A stretch of 64,000 bases of DNA. Source: VAZQ01 sp035293945. Its GTDB lineage: Bacteria; Pseudomonadota; Alphaproteobacteria; Rhizobiales; Xanthobacteraceae. Positions 8,858 through 17,684 of the stretch are shown here, piece by piece. Location of the stretch: assembly GCA_035293945.1 (NCBI GenBank), contig DATGLV010000012.1, positions 46,270-110,269 on the forward strand, given 5' to 3'. Within the stretch, counting starts at the first letter, position 1; every line of letters starts with the position of its first letter. The translations under genes were made by a program, and so were the position numbers. The notes below the pieces were generated by a model, which saw only the letters and a list, made by a program, of their open reading frames with translations, was not told the origin of the DNA and did not search any database.

Positions 8858-10579
8858 ATGGCGACCGAGAAGACGGACGTGGTCATCGTCGGCATGGGAG
8901 CGGCTGGTGCGGTTATGGCCGCAGAGCTTGCCAAGGCCGGGATGCAAGTCACCGGGCTCGAGCGCGGCCCGCGGCTCACCACCGCGGATTTCAAGCCGCG
9001 CGATGAATTGCGCTTCTTCCAGCGGCAGGACCTGCGGCCCAATCCCAAACGCCAGCCCGTCACCTGGCGGCCGAATGCGCGCGCTCGCGCGATTCCCTTG
9101 CGCAGCCTGAGCTACGGCAACCAGGCCGGCGGCGGAACCGTGCATTACGGCGCCGTGTCCTGGCGCTTTCACGAGGACGATTTCCGCGCGCGATCGCACA
9201 CCGTAGAACGCTACGGCGCGGCCGCGATCCCGCAGGATTCATCGCTGATCGACTGGCCGCTTTCCTACGCCGATCTCGAGCCGTTCTACGACCGTGCCGA
9301 ATACGAGATCGGGGTATCCGGCAAGGCCGGCAATTTGTTGGGCCGCAAGATCGCCGGCGGTAACGTCTTCGAGGCGCCGCGCGCGCGCGAATATCCACTG
9401 CGGCCGCTCGCCACCGATCAGGCCGGAATGCTTTTCGACGAGGCCGCACGTAAGCTCGGCCTAAATCCGTTCACTCCCCCGCACGCGATCATCTCCCACG
9501 ATTATCGCGGCCGTACCGGCTGCACCTATTGCGGCTTCTGCCAGGCGTTCGGCTGCCACGTGGGAGCCAAGTCGAGCACGCTCGTGACTTTACTGCCGCA
9601 GGCGGACGCCACCGGCAATTTCAAGCTCATCAGCGGGGCCATGTGCTATCGCGTCAATAGCGACAATAGCGGGCGCGCAACCGGGGTCTCCTATTACGGG
9701 CCGGACGGCTCCGATAATACGATCGAGGCGGAGCTCGTCATCCTCTCCCCATTCATCTACGACAATACCCGTTTGTTGCTGCTCTCCAAGACTGCGAAAT
9801 TTCCCGACGGGCTCGCCAACTCCAGTGGCCAGGTCGGCAAGCACATCATGGCGCATATCGGAGCCAAGGTTTACGCCGCATTCGACGACCGTTACGTCAA
9901 CAACTACATGGGGCCGAATGCGCAGAAGCACAGCCTCGACGATTTCAACGCCGACAATTACGACCACGCGGGCTCAGGCTTCATTCGCGGATCGCAAGTC
10001 GCGATTGCGACCGCCAACCAGGAGGGCGGACCGATCGGCACCGCGCTCGGCATGGAGCCGCCGCACGGCACCCCGCGCTGGGGCGCGGCCTATCGCGACT
10101 TCTTCGCCAGGTACTTCGCCCGCCATGTGGTGATCATCTCGGAAACCGAGAACCTGCCCTATGCGGACCAGACCATCGACCTCGATCCGGAGGTGCGCGA
10201 CGCCTGGGGCCTGCCGGCGCCGCGCATCACTTACGACTGGCGCCGCGCCAACGAGCAGAAAAGTGTCGCGTTCATCCACAACAAGCTGGAGGAGCTGGGG
10301 CGCGCGATGGGAGCTGCCCATGTGTGGCGCGCACCGCTGAGCCAGGGCGCTCCTGGCCCGCACACCCAAGGCGGCACCCGTATGGGCAGCGATCCAAAGA
10401 CGTCCGTGGTCAACCGCTACAGCCAGAGCTGGGATATCCCCAACCTGTTCATCGTCGGCAGTTCCACCCATCCGTCGATGAGCGGCTTCAATCCCACCCT
10501 GACCATCCAGGCGCTCGCCTATATGAGCGCCGATGCCATCGTCAACCGCTACCGCAAGAACCCGGGTCCGCTCGTCTAG
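8858..10579 (+). CDS. GMC-family FAD-dependent oxidoreductase
   Basis: The 573-residue protein opens with the FAD-binding 'VVIVGMGAAGAVMAAELA' and carries the GMC C-terminal block 'GGTRMGSDP...NLFIVGSSTHP' with 'NPTLTIQALAY'. A cysteine cluster near residue 225, 'GCTYCGFCQAFGCHVGAK', is typical of bacterial three-subunit sugar/alcohol dehydrogenases (gluconate or fructose dehydrogenase large subunit). No Tat leader is on this subunit; partners normally supply a small Tat subunit and a cytochrome c, neither of which is adjacent. The start is supported by GGGAGGA about 9 bases upstream. The substrate is unknown, probably a sugar acid or alcohol. Confidence 0.88.
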   Translation: MATEKTDVVIVGMGAAGAVMAAELAKAGMQVTGLERGPRLTTADFKPRDELRFFQRQDLRPNPKRQPVTWRPNARARAIPLRSLSYGNQAGGGTVHYGAVSWRFHEDDFRARSHTVERYGAAAIPQDSSLIDWPLSYADLEPFYDRAEYEIGVSGKAGNLLGRKIAGGNVFEAPRAREYPLRPLATDQAGMLFDEAARKLGLNPFTPPHAIISHDYRGRTGCTYCGFCQAFGCHVGAKSSTLVTLLPQADATGNFKLISGAMCYRVNSDNSGRATGVSYYGPDGSDNTIEAELVILSPFIYDNTRLLLLSKTAKFPDGLANSSGQVGKHIMAHIGAKVYAAFDDRYVNNYMGPNAQKHSLDDFNADNYDHAGSGFIRGSQVAIATANQEGGPIGTALGMEPPHGTPRWGAAYRDFFARYFARHVVIISETENLPYADQTIDLDPEVRDAWGLPAPRITYDWRRANEQKSVAFIHNKLEELGRAMGAAHVWRAPLSQGAPGPHTQGGTRMGSDPKTSVVNRYSQSWDIPNLFIVGSSTHPSMSGFNPTLTIQALAYMSADAIVNRYRKNPGPLV

Positions 10580-10760
10580 TCCCTACATTGATTTTCGGGG
10601 ACCGTCCGGCGATTTCCGGGTCGATTCGGCGTGTTTTGCCTGTTGAAATTCAGATTTTCTGGGAAGTCGTGGGTTTCGCTGGGGCTTGATCGTCCCTACA
10701 ATAAGAGCTTCGCCATCAGCCAATAGCGTCATCTGCCGCTCGAAAACAGGAAGCGATTCC

Positions 10761-12068
10761 GTGGACGTTAAAACCCAGGAGACCCCCCGTCGCCCGCTCG
10801 GCAAGCTCGTCACCGAGGGCAAGACCAAACGGATATATGAGGCGCCGGGGACCGGCGGGCTCGTTACGGTTATTTCCAAGGACGACATCACCGCGGGCGA
10901 CGGCGCCAAGCACGATGTCATCCCGGACAAGGGCGCGCTCGCCACCGCGACGACCTGCAATGTCTTTCGCCTGCTGAAAGCCTGTGGGGTCCCGGTCGCG
11001 TTCGAGGAGCAGGACGGCCCGACCTCGTTCATCGCCCCGAATTGCCAGATGCTGCCCTACGAGGTGGTGGTGCGGCGCGAGGCGCATGGCTCCTATCTCA
11101 AGCGCAATCCGACTTTCGCCAAGGGACAGCTGTTCCCGCGATTGATCGTGGAGTTCTTCCTCAAGACCAAGGACCGCAACTGGAAAGGCAAGGCGCTCAT
11201 CTGCGACGACCCGCTGATGCTCTACGGCAAGGGCGATCCCAAGATCCGCCTGTTCAATCCGGCGAAGCCGATCCACGGCCAGGAGCCGTTCCTGGTCCTC
11301 GGCGTCGAGGAGGTCTTTACCCACCCCAACGAGCCGGATTTCTTTCCGCAGATGCAGCAGGCTGCTCGGCAGGCGTTCCTGGCGCTGGAGAAGGCCTGGC
11401 AGCTGCAGGGCGGAACGCTGGTCGATCTCAAGGTCGAGTTCGGCTTCGATAGCACGGGACGCCTGCTGCTGGCCGATGTCATCGACAACGATTCCTGGCG
11501 GGTGGTGGAGAGCGGCGCCTACATCGATAAGCAGGTCTATCGCGACGGCGGCGCGCTCGACGATGTGGCTGCAAAGTACCGCCGGGTCGCGGAGATCACT
11601 GGCCGCTTCCAGGTGCCGCAGCAGCGGATCATCCTTTGGCGCGGCTCCGAATCCGACAAGACCGATGCCTTCTCTGCCGCCCTGGGTGACCTCGCCCACA
11701 TGATGAGCGTCGTCACCTGCTCGGTGCACAAGCAGCCCGTCAAGGCTGCCGGCATACTCGAGCGCATGGCACATGAGATGCCCGACACCGTGGTGATCGC
11801 CTATATCGGGCGTTCGAACGGCGCCGGTCCCACGCTCTCGGCGATCACGAATGTTCCGGTCGTAACGGTGCCAGCGAGCGTCAAGGAATTTCCCGAAGAC
11901 GTGTGGTCGTCGCTCCGAGCGCCGAGCAACGTCCCGGTGATGACGGTGCTCGAACCAGCCAACGCGGTGCTCGCCGCGCTGCAGATTCTCTCCGCCCGCA
12001 ATCCGCGCCTTTACGCTCGCGTGCGCGGTGAGATCGAGAGCCGAATGGTGAACACGATCGAGATTTGA
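10761..12068 (+). CDS. Fused SAICAR synthetase / AIR carboxylase (PAICS-type)
   Basis: Residues about 10-270 are a SAICAR synthetase (PurC) domain with 'EGKTKRIYE', 'FIAPNCQMLPYEVVVRR', 'SYLKRNP' and 'ADVIDNDSWRV'. Residues about 288-430 are a PurE-fold domain with 'GSESDKTD', 'SVHKQP', 'GRSNGAGPTLS' and 'DVWSSLRAPS'. The order and motifs match animal PAICS, which does steps 6 and 7 of purine synthesis with a class II, CO2-using carboxylase. The usual bacterial enzymes are separate PurC, PurE and PurK. The GTG start at 10761 has AGGA 10 bases upstream; an upstream TTG lacks a good site. No other purine genes are near, so this may be a second, acquired purine enzyme. Activity is inferred from conserved motifs. 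Confidence 0.85.
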   Translation: MDVKTQETPRRPLGKLVTEGKTKRIYEAPGTGGLVTVISKDDITAGDGAKHDVIPDKGALATATTCNVFRLLKACGVPVAFEEQDGPTSFIAPNCQMLPYEVVVRREAHGSYLKRNPTFAKGQLFPRLIVEFFLKTKDRNWKGKALICDDPLMLYGKGDPKIRLFNPAKPIHGQEPFLVLGVEEVFTHPNEPDFFPQMQQAARQAFLALEKAWQLQGGTLVDLKVEFGFDSTGRLLLADVIDNDSWRVVESGAYIDKQVYRDGGALDDVAAKYRRVAEITGRFQVPQQRIILWRGSESDKTDAFSAALGDLAHMMSVVTCSVHKQPVKAAGILERMAHEMPDTVVIAYIGRSNGAGPTLSAITNVPVVTVPASVKEFPEDVWSSLRAPSNVPVMTVLEPANAVLAALQILSARNPRLYARVRGEIESRMVNTIEI

Positions 12069-12124
12069 TTGGCCACACGCGCTTCCGCTCAGCGATGCGG
12101 AAGCGGGGACCCACTCCCAGGCGT

Positions 12125-12220
12125 CTAGTCCCGGCCGAGTGCAGCGAAGTGCCGGGACCCACAGTCCTCGACAAATATGATCGATCGTCGCGGTATGGCT
12201 CCTGTTTTCGCAGGAGCGAC
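12125..12220 (-). repeat. Dispersed repeat, family D, copy 1
   Basis: Read on the minus strand this contains GCTCCTGCGAAAACAGGAGC (inverted repeat with a short loop), then 'GAGGACTGTGGGTCCCGG' and a GCCGGGAC end. It matches the copies at 57970-58072 and, in part, 24067-24150. A separate perfect hairpin, CGCTTCCGC with GCGGAAGCG (12080-12105), sits between it and the upstream stop codon and has no T-run. Confidence 0.75.
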
Positions 12221-12291
12221 CGAGTTTCTGCACGGCCTGGGAAAGCGGGAACCTAGTTCTAGATGTTATTGAATGACCGGAGTCGAGAGGA

Positions 12292-13473
12292 CTAAGACTC
12301 TGCCAGAGCTACGCCCGCCCGCAGGCTTCGAAGCGACGCCACCCCGAGCGCAGCCCACGTGGCTGCCCAAGCGGCGAGGGCGATCCAGGTTATTGTCCAG
12401 GCCCAAGTCTCGAGTGACGGAACGCCAGCGAGTCGCGACACGCGCAGGCTCGTTACCGCGTACATGCCAAGCGGAAAGACGATGCTCCACAACACGGGCG
12501 TATAGGTGATCGGGGTTCGCAAGATCAGGTGCTTCCAGATTCCGAGCAGGAGCAGGAGCGGAATCCACCATGTCGCCCATCCCCAGAGCGCCAGCGTCAC
12601 TCCCCCGACAAACGGCTGGATCGAGTGCAAGAACGGCAAGTAGCTGTTGCCGGCGGCGAGCGTGGCGCCGGCATTTGCGCTGATCGCAGCGGCGCCCATC
12701 ACCACCCAGAGAATCGGGGTGACATCGGCCGCCTTGAGATCGAAAAAGAACGCGCGATGAGAGAGCAAGACGGCATAAACCCCGTAGAGAGCAAGGCCAA
12801 GCATCCATAAGGCGTAAATCAGCATGGCGGCGGATGGCCCGAGGCTCTCCGCCGGCACCGCATGGCTGCCGAGGAGCACCAATGATTGAGTGCCAACAAT
12901 GCCGTTCAACCAGGCTCCGTTCGCGACGTCCGCACCATCCTGGTTGTTGCGAAGCAAGAGCACGCCGAAGCCGAGATAGATCAACGCGAACCACGCGATG
13001 ATCGCGAGCGACCACAGCGACAGCGCGAAGGTTGTGAAACCACGCAGATCGAGCGCGAGACCGAGAACATCGGTGGCGGCCACGAAAGTGAAGAACGAGA
13101 AGACCATGCGGGGATTGAACAGATCGCCCCGCAACGCCCGGCCGAAGCGCGCCGCACGCCAGCCGGTAAGCAGGCAAAGCCACGGATAGGCGCCGAGGTT
13201 GAGTGCAAGCAGCACGTTTGAGGCGACTGGATAGCCCTCCAGGAAGAGGGAATTGGATACGATGCCGGTCGCCATCACCAGCGCAAAGCACGCCGGATCG
13301 AGAGCCGCGACCTCGTGCCGGAGCCAAGCGGAGAGAGACCCAGCGACCGCAAGCCAGCCGCGGCTGCGCTGAAATGGCCGGGGATTTTGGCTGGGCAGGC
13401 GGCTTTCGATCTCGCCCATATTGCGGGCACCTCGCTTGATCCTGGACGGCAAATATTCACTTAACTGATTCAC
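12292..13473 (-). CDS. SLAC1/TehA-family transporter
   Basis: The product is about 393 residues with ten hydrophobic segments, starting with 'LDPACFALVMATGIVSN', a hallmark of the TehA/Mae1/SLAC1 family of tellurite-resistance, C4-dicarboxylate and anion channels. The final part is a Leu/Ala/Trp-rich membrane bundle. I chose the GTG at 13473 because AGGGAGG lies 10 bases upstream; ATGs at 13419 and 13503 are alternatives. The reading frame stays open to 14292, but that part runs antisense to the ABC ATPase gene and is not coding. The ligand is unknown, either an anion or a dicarboxylate. Confidence 0.82.
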   Translation of the reverse strand: MNQLSEYLPSRIKRGARNMGEIESRLPSQNPRPFQRSRGWLAVAGSLSAWLRHEVAALDPACFALVMATGIVSNSLFLEGYPVASNVLLALNLGAYPWLCLLTGWRAARFGRALRGDLFNPRMVFSFFTFVAATDVLGLALDLRGFTTFALSLWSLAIIAWFALIYLGFGVLLLRNNQDGADVANGAWLNGIVGTQSLVLLGSHAVPAESLGPSAAMLIYALWMLGLALYGVYAVLLSHRAFFFDLKAADVTPILWVVMGAAAISANAGATLAAGNSYLPFLHSIQPFVGGVTLALWGWATWWIPLLLLLGIWKHLILRTPITYTPVLWSIVFPLGMYAVTSLRVSRLAGVPSLETWAWTITWIALAAWAATWAALGVASLRSLRAGVALAES

Positions 13474-13521
13474 GTCGCTGAAACCTCCCTGTTCTAGTGT
13501 CATGCGGGCGCCGATTCCGCT

Positions 13522-13569
13522 GCGCATGTCCCGGAACGTGGAAACCGGCTTTCCGAAAAGGACATGCGC
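13522..13569. repeat. Rhizobiales-type 'ACATGCGC' palindrome
   Basis: GCGCATGTCC (13522-13531) and GGACATGCGC (13560-13569) are perfect complements, with inner CGGAA/TTCCG and the core 'GTGGAAACCGG'. This pattern resembles a palindrome found in very many copies in Rhizobium, Mesorhizobium and Bradyrhizobium genomes. It lies between the divergent SLAC1 and ABC-ATPase genes and includes an in-frame ATG at 13564 for the latter. Confidence 0.85.
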
Positions 13570-13587
13570 CCACGCATCAGAGGCCGC

Positions 13588-14361
13588 ATGACCAGCTCTA
13601 TCCAATCCTCGCTTGCCTTGCACATTTGCGCGCTGCGCAAAAGCTTCCAGTGCCCGGCGGTCGATGGCCTCGATCTCAGCGTGCGGGCAGGTGAGTTCTA
13701 TACGCTGCTCGGGCCGAACGGTGCCGGCAAGACCACGACCTTGCGCATGGTGGTCGGGCTGCTCAAGCCCGATAGCGGAACCATCTCGGTGCTCGGGGTC
13801 GATGCGCTGGCGGATCCGGTCGCTGCCAAGCAACGCATGGCCTGGGTCTCCGATGAACCGATGATCTACGACAAATTGACGCCGCTCGAATATCTCGAGT
13901 TCGTAGGCGGCCTCTGGGGCATCGACGCGGCGGTGGCGCAGATGCGCGCGCGCGATCTCATCTCTTGGCTCGGCCTCGAGTCGCACGCGCATCAGCGCTG
14001 CGAAGCCTTCTCCAAAGGCATGCGCCAGAAAGTGGCGCTGGCCGGCGCGCTGGTGCACGAGCCGCAACTCATTGTCCTCGACGAGCCGTTCACCGGGCTC
14101 GACGCCGGCTCCGCGCGTCAGGTGAAGACGGTGCTGCGTGAGCGGGTCGCGGCCGGCAGGACGGTGATCATGACGACGCACATCCTGGAAGTGGCCGAGC
14201 GCATGGCGGATCGCATCGGCGTGATCGCGCGCGGCCGTTTGATCGCGCAGGGCACCCTCGACGAGTTGCGCCAGCAAGTCGGACACGAACACAACAGCAG
14301 CGACCTGAGCCTGGAGGACACCTTCCTGGCGCTGGTCGCGGACGAAGCGGCCGCGGCATGA
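13588..14361 (+). CDS. ABC transporter ATP-binding protein
   Basis: This is a single ATPase domain of about 257 residues. The Walker A is 'GPNGAGKTTT', the signature is degenerate ('FSKGMRQKVALA' in place of LSGGQ), the Walker B is 'LIVLDEPFTGLD' and the switch is 'TTHILEVAE'. It resembles CcmA/NatA-type exporters. The ATG at 13588 has GAGG 4 bases upstream. An in-frame ATG at 13564 lies inside a palindromic repeat and follows AAGGA too closely. The permease partner follows after 149 bases that hold two palindromes. Confidence 0.87.
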   Translation: MTSSIQSSLALHICALRKSFQCPAVDGLDLSVRAGEFYTLLGPNGAGKTTTLRMVVGLLKPDSGTISVLGVDALADPVAAKQRMAWVSDEPMIYDKLTPLEYLEFVGGLWGIDAAVAQMRARDLISWLGLESHAHQRCEAFSKGMRQKVALAGALVHEPQLIVLDEPFTGLDAGSARQVKTVLRERVAAGRTVIMTTHILEVAERMADRIGVIARGRLIAQGTLDELRQQVGHEHNSSDLSLEDTFLALVADEAAAA

Positions 14362-14376
14362 TCAGCTCTGGCGCCA

Positions 14377-14449
14377 GTGCCGCCGATTTGAAGTTCCTGC
14401 CATAGGGGCCGCAATCTCATTTCAGGAACTTCAAATCGAAAAGCGGCAC
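14377..14449. repeat. GTGCC-bounded palindrome with long perfect stem
   Basis: GTGCCGC (14377-14383) and CGATTTGAAGTTCCTG (14384-14399) pair with CAGGAACTTCAAATCG (14423-14438) and GCGGCAC (14443-14449), with four unpaired A between the right arms. That is a 23-bp stem. The outer GTGCC/GGCAC is shared with the elements at 14466 and 19640, while the inner arms differ. It sits directly after the ATPase stop codon. Confidence 0.85.
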
Positions 14450-14465
14450 AGGAATTACAGGGTTG

Positions 14466-14542
14466 CTGGTGCCCTTTTTGTTTCCGAAGTTTGTGCAAAA
14501 GGATGCCGCGATGTATCACGAGCTTCGGAAACAGGGCACCAG
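14466..14542. repeat. GTGCC-bounded palindrome carrying a start codon
   Basis: CTGGTGCCCT (14466-14475) pairs with AGGGCACCAG (14533-14542) and GTTTCCGAAG (14480-14489) pairs with CTTCGGAAAC (14523-14532). The loop holds AAAGGA and an ATG that reads 'MYHELRKQGT'. Related elements at 19640 and 25770 share the CTTCGGAA arm. Here the element overlaps the 5' end of the permease gene. Confidence 0.85.
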
Positions 14543-16052
14543 ACTCTGGTTTGCCCGGCACGAATTGCGTCTCGCCTGGCGTGACTGGACCTCCATGATG
14601 ACGGCTGGTGGCCGCACCCGCACGCGGACGCTGGCGATTGCTCTCGTGATCCTGGCCGTCGTGATGCACGCGGTCGCCTATTCGATGGTGGCGCGCTTTG
14701 CCGCGGTGGCGCTTGATCCGGACAAGACCACGCTGGTTGTAGTCACGGGCAGCGCCTTCCTGTCCTGGGCACTGATGCTGTCGCAGGCGATGGAATCGGT
14801 GACGCGGGCCTTCTACACGCGCTCCGATCTTGATCTGTTGTTGTCCTCGCCGATCGAGCCCGCCAAGGCCTTCGCGGTGCGCATCGCCGCTATCGCGGTC
14901 TCGGTGAGCGCCATGGCGGTGTTGCTTGCGTCGCCGTTCATCGATGTTTTGGCTGCGTATGGCGGATCCCGTTGGCTCTTGGCCTATTTGGCGGTTGCTG
15001 CGCTGGGCGCTGCCGCGGTCGCTGCCGGGGCGCTGGCGACCACCGCGCTGTTCCGGATGATCGGTGCCAAACGCACGCGCCTGGTGGCGCAGATTGTGGC
15101 TGCCATCATGGGCGCGGGCTTCGTGATCGGGCTGCAGCTTGCCGCCATCGTCTCGCAAGGCACGCTGTCGCGCTTTACCCTTCTCGCCTCGGCGCCGGTC
15201 GTCGCGATCGCGCCGGACGAAGCCAGCGCGCTCTGGTGGCCAGCGCGGGCGTTGCTCGGCGAACCGGCTGCGGTGGTGGGTCTCGCCGCCGCCTGCATTT
15301 GTCTCCTGGTCCTCGCAATCGAAGTCGTGGCGCCGCGCTTTGCCGATTGCGTGGTTGCGGCGGCCGGGACGGTGCCCGACTCAGGTCCGCAGCGCCCCGC
15401 AGTGGTGGCTTTCCGCGGTGCGTCGCCGCGAACGATGTTGCGGTGGAAGGAGTGGACGCTCCTGCGGCGCGATCCCTGGTTGATGTCGCAGACGCTGATG
15501 CAGCTCCTCTACCTGCTTCCCCCGGCGTTTCTCTTATGGCGCGGATTCGGTGGGGTCGGGGCGAGCCAAATTCTGCTGATCCCGGTTCTGGTGATGGCGG
15601 CGGGACAGCTCGCCGGCGGGCTCGCCTGGCTCGCGATCTCGGGCGAGGATGCGCCGGAACTGGTGGCCACCGCGCCGCTCACGTCGGGGAGCATTCTTCG
15701 CGCCAAGGTCGAGGCGGTGATGTGCAGCATTCTTCTGATCTTCACGCCATTCATCGCCGCCTTGGCGCTGCTCTCGCCGTTAAATGCTGCGGTCGCCGCA
15801 ATCGGCATCGCGATCGCGGCCGCGTCGGCGACGCAGATTCAGCTTTGCTTTCGCGGTCAGGCCAAGCGCAGCCATTTCCGGCGGCGGCAGACGTCCTCGC
15901 GAGTCGCGACATTCGCGGAGGCCTTCGTCTCCATCGCCTGGGCGGCGACCGCAGCGCTTGCCGCTACCGGCACGGCTCTCGCCGCGATGCCGGGCGCAGT
16001 CGCGGTCGGAATTATGGCGAGTGCTCACCTGCTCAGTCCGCACCGCGCATGA
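14511..16052 (+). CDS. ABC transporter permease, large multi-helix type
   Basis: The product is about 513 residues with many hydrophobic segments, starting near residue 40, and an internal soluble loop around residue 300 ('RTMLRWKEWTLLRRDPWLMSQ'). The 'RHELRLAWRDW' element near the start also fits permeases of this class. It is the membrane partner of the ATPase ending at 14361. The ATG at 14511 has AAAGGA 8 bases upstream, and both lie inside a palindromic repeat, so the first 11 or so residues are repeat-derived; an upstream TTG at 14463 is in the same repeat. The substrate is unknown. Confidence 0.82.
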   Translation: MYHELRKQGTRLWFARHELRLAWRDWTSMMTAGGRTRTRTLAIALVILAVVMHAVAYSMVARFAAVALDPDKTTLVVVTGSAFLSWALMLSQAMESVTRAFYTRSDLDLLLSSPIEPAKAFAVRIAAIAVSVSAMAVLLASPFIDVLAAYGGSRWLLAYLAVAALGAAAVAAGALATTALFRMIGAKRTRLVAQIVAAIMGAGFVIGLQLAAIVSQGTLSRFTLLASAPVVAIAPDEASALWWPARALLGEPAAVVGLAAACICLLVLAIEVVAPRFADCVVAAAGTVPDSGPQRPAVVAFRGASPRTMLRWKEWTLLRRDPWLMSQTLMQLLYLLPPAFLLWRGFGGVGASQILLIPVLVMAAGQLAGGLAWLAISGEDAPELVATAPLTSGSILRAKVEAVMCSILLIFTPFIAALALLSPLNAAVAAIGIAIAAASATQIQLCFRGQAKRSHFRRRQTSSRVATFAEAFVSIAWAATAALAATGTALAAMPGAVAVGIMASAHLLSPHRA

Positions 16053-16205
16053 GACTGCGCGCGATGCCGTTCCGATATCGTTAGCGATGCGCTGCAGCGA
16101 AATTGATGGACGGAACGCGCCCGTTAAGAGAAAACTCACGCAAACGAACGTGAAAGGGCCATGCGGGACGTCACATTGAGTGGCGAGTAATATCGAGCTC
16201 CTACC

Positions 16206-17684
16206 GTGCGCCGGTCTGTGTTCGTGCCGGTGCCGATGATGCCCGTAGAATCGATTGCGAGTGGTGGCCAAGCGGGTCGCGCGCGCAGAATCGCGCGGCC
16301 GGCTGAGGCCGTCTGCGCTCTCTTGCTCGCCTCCGCATTTCCGTCACTGATCTATCAATTGAGCTGGGAGCGGGCGCTCTCGGACATTCTCGGCAACGGG
16401 GTTGCGGCGGTGGCGCTGCCGCTGGCGAGCCTCTTGCTGGGTCTTGCGCTTGGCAGCCTCGCGGGTGGCGCGCTCTCGGAGCGGCGGTGCTTTGCACCGC
16501 TGCCGATCATCGCCGCGCTAGCGATGGCGAGCGGAGCCCTCTCCCTCGCCGCCTTGCCGATGTTCGCTGTGCTGGGTGTGCTCGCGAGTGGATCCGGATT
16601 GGCCGCGCTTGCGATCGCGGCGGCGCTCGCCTTGGTGCTGATCTCGGCCCTCCCGGTCGGCGCCAGTGTGCCCTCGATTGTCGATTTCTTGAAGGGCCCG
16701 CGCCGGGTCGGTCCGGCGGTCGGACGGGTCGTCGGCATTGCCGATTGCGGTGCTGCTGCGGCATGTCTGATCGGCGGCCTGCTCTGGTTTGGCCTCCGCG
16801 CCCCCGAATTGCCGGATGCGATCTGCATCGCGGCCGTGATCAACGCATGTGTTGCTTGCGCGGCACTGCTTATCCATTGGGATGCTCGGCCAAGCAGCAG
16901 GCAGCCTGATGAGCCCATGGGAAGCCCCCCGGTCTCCTGGCGTCACAAACCCGTGCTGCGTTTGGCCCCGCTCTTATCGATCGCCGCCGCAATCGGCTTC
17001 GTGGCCTGGTCCTATGAAGTGTTCTTCTTTCGCGTCGTGCTCTATGCGGCCGGGTCGAGTGCGACGGCTCTCGTCGCAACCCTGGGCGCCTTTCTGATCG
17101 GGCTTGGGTGTGGCGCCGGGGAGGCCGGCCGCGCCTGCAAGATCTTGACGCGCGATGGTACCATCCGGCGAGCGATGGGCGCACTGATGAAGGCCAATCT
17201 CGCCGGCATCCTGTTTCTGCCGCTCGTGGACCATACGGCCTGGCTCGATCGCGGTGTCATCGGCGTCGCCGTCCTGCTTACCTATCTGGCGGGACTATGT
17301 TGGGGAAAATTGCTGCCTTATCTCGCCGAGCTTGGGATTGCGGCCGATGCCGGCGCGCGCCGCCGCGTCGCATGGCTCGCCTTTGCGTACAATGCCGGCG
17401 CGGCGGCCGGCGCGGGCGCAACCGGTTCGGCTCTCATGGCCGGCCTTGGTCTTGCCGCAAGCGCGGCCATGCTGGTCGTGGCGGGCCTTGCCTGTGCGGC
17501 AATGCTCGTGTGCGCGCTCGCGGTGCCGCGCTGGGAGAAGTTGCTCCGGGCAAGCTTTGTCGGCGCGCTGGCTCTCTCGGCGATGGCGATCATTCCGCTG
17601 GGCTCGGCCAATGTGCTCGATCGCTTGCGCGATATCGGCGCCGCCAATGCAGCTCAGGTTGCCGTTGAGGCCGAGCGCCGCTGA
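16206..17684 (+). CDS. Membrane protein like the transmembrane half of fused spermidine synthases
   Basis: The 492-residue protein has roughly 12-14 hydrophobic segments. The early 'YQLSWERALSDILGNGVAAVALPLASLLLGLALGS' region (shown in part) is characteristic of the membrane domain of bacterial fused MFS/spermidine synthase proteins. The C-terminal S-adenosylmethionine-type synthase domain is missing: the ORF ends after the last hydrophobic segment. The start is uncertain (GTG at 16206, ATG at 16236 or 16239; none has a strong ribosome site). The lactonase-like gene follows after 97 bases. Function is unknown. Confidence 0.65.
   Translation: MRRSVFVPVPMMPVESIASGGQAGRARRIARPAEAVCALLLASAFPSLIYQLSWERALSDILGNGVAAVALPLASLLLGLALGSLAGGALSERRCFAPLPIIAALAMASGALSLAALPMFAVLGVLASGSGLAALAIAAALALVLISALPVGASVPSIVDFLKGPRRVGPAVGRVVGIADCGAAAACLIGGLLWFGLRAPELPDAICIAAVINACVACAALLIHWDARPSSRQPDEPMGSPPVSWRHKPVLRLAPLLSIAAAIGFVAWSYEVFFFRVVLYAAGSSATALVATLGAFLIGLGCGAGEAGRACKILTRDGTIRRAMGALMKANLAGILFLPLVDHTAWLDRGVIGVAVLLTYLAGLCWGKLLPYLAELGIAADAGARRRVAWLAFAYNAGAAAGAGATGSALMAGLGLAASAAMLVVAGLACAAMLVCALAVPRWEKLLRASFVGALALSAMAIIPLGSANVLDRLRDIGAANAAQVAVEAERR

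Noticed and set aside
10716..12233. A 505-codon open frame on the minus strand
   Set aside because: It is antisense to the PAICS-like gene, has no recognisable protein motif and reflects third-position GC bias.
13504..14292. Upstream extension of the SLAC1 gene to 666 codons
   Set aside because: The extra part runs antisense to the ABC ATPase and has low-complexity, His/Arg-rich composition; a better start with AGGGAGG exists at 13473.
14423..14449. Hairpin after the ABC ATPase as an intrinsic terminator
   Set aside because: The stem is strong, but no T-run follows and the permease gene lies just downstream.
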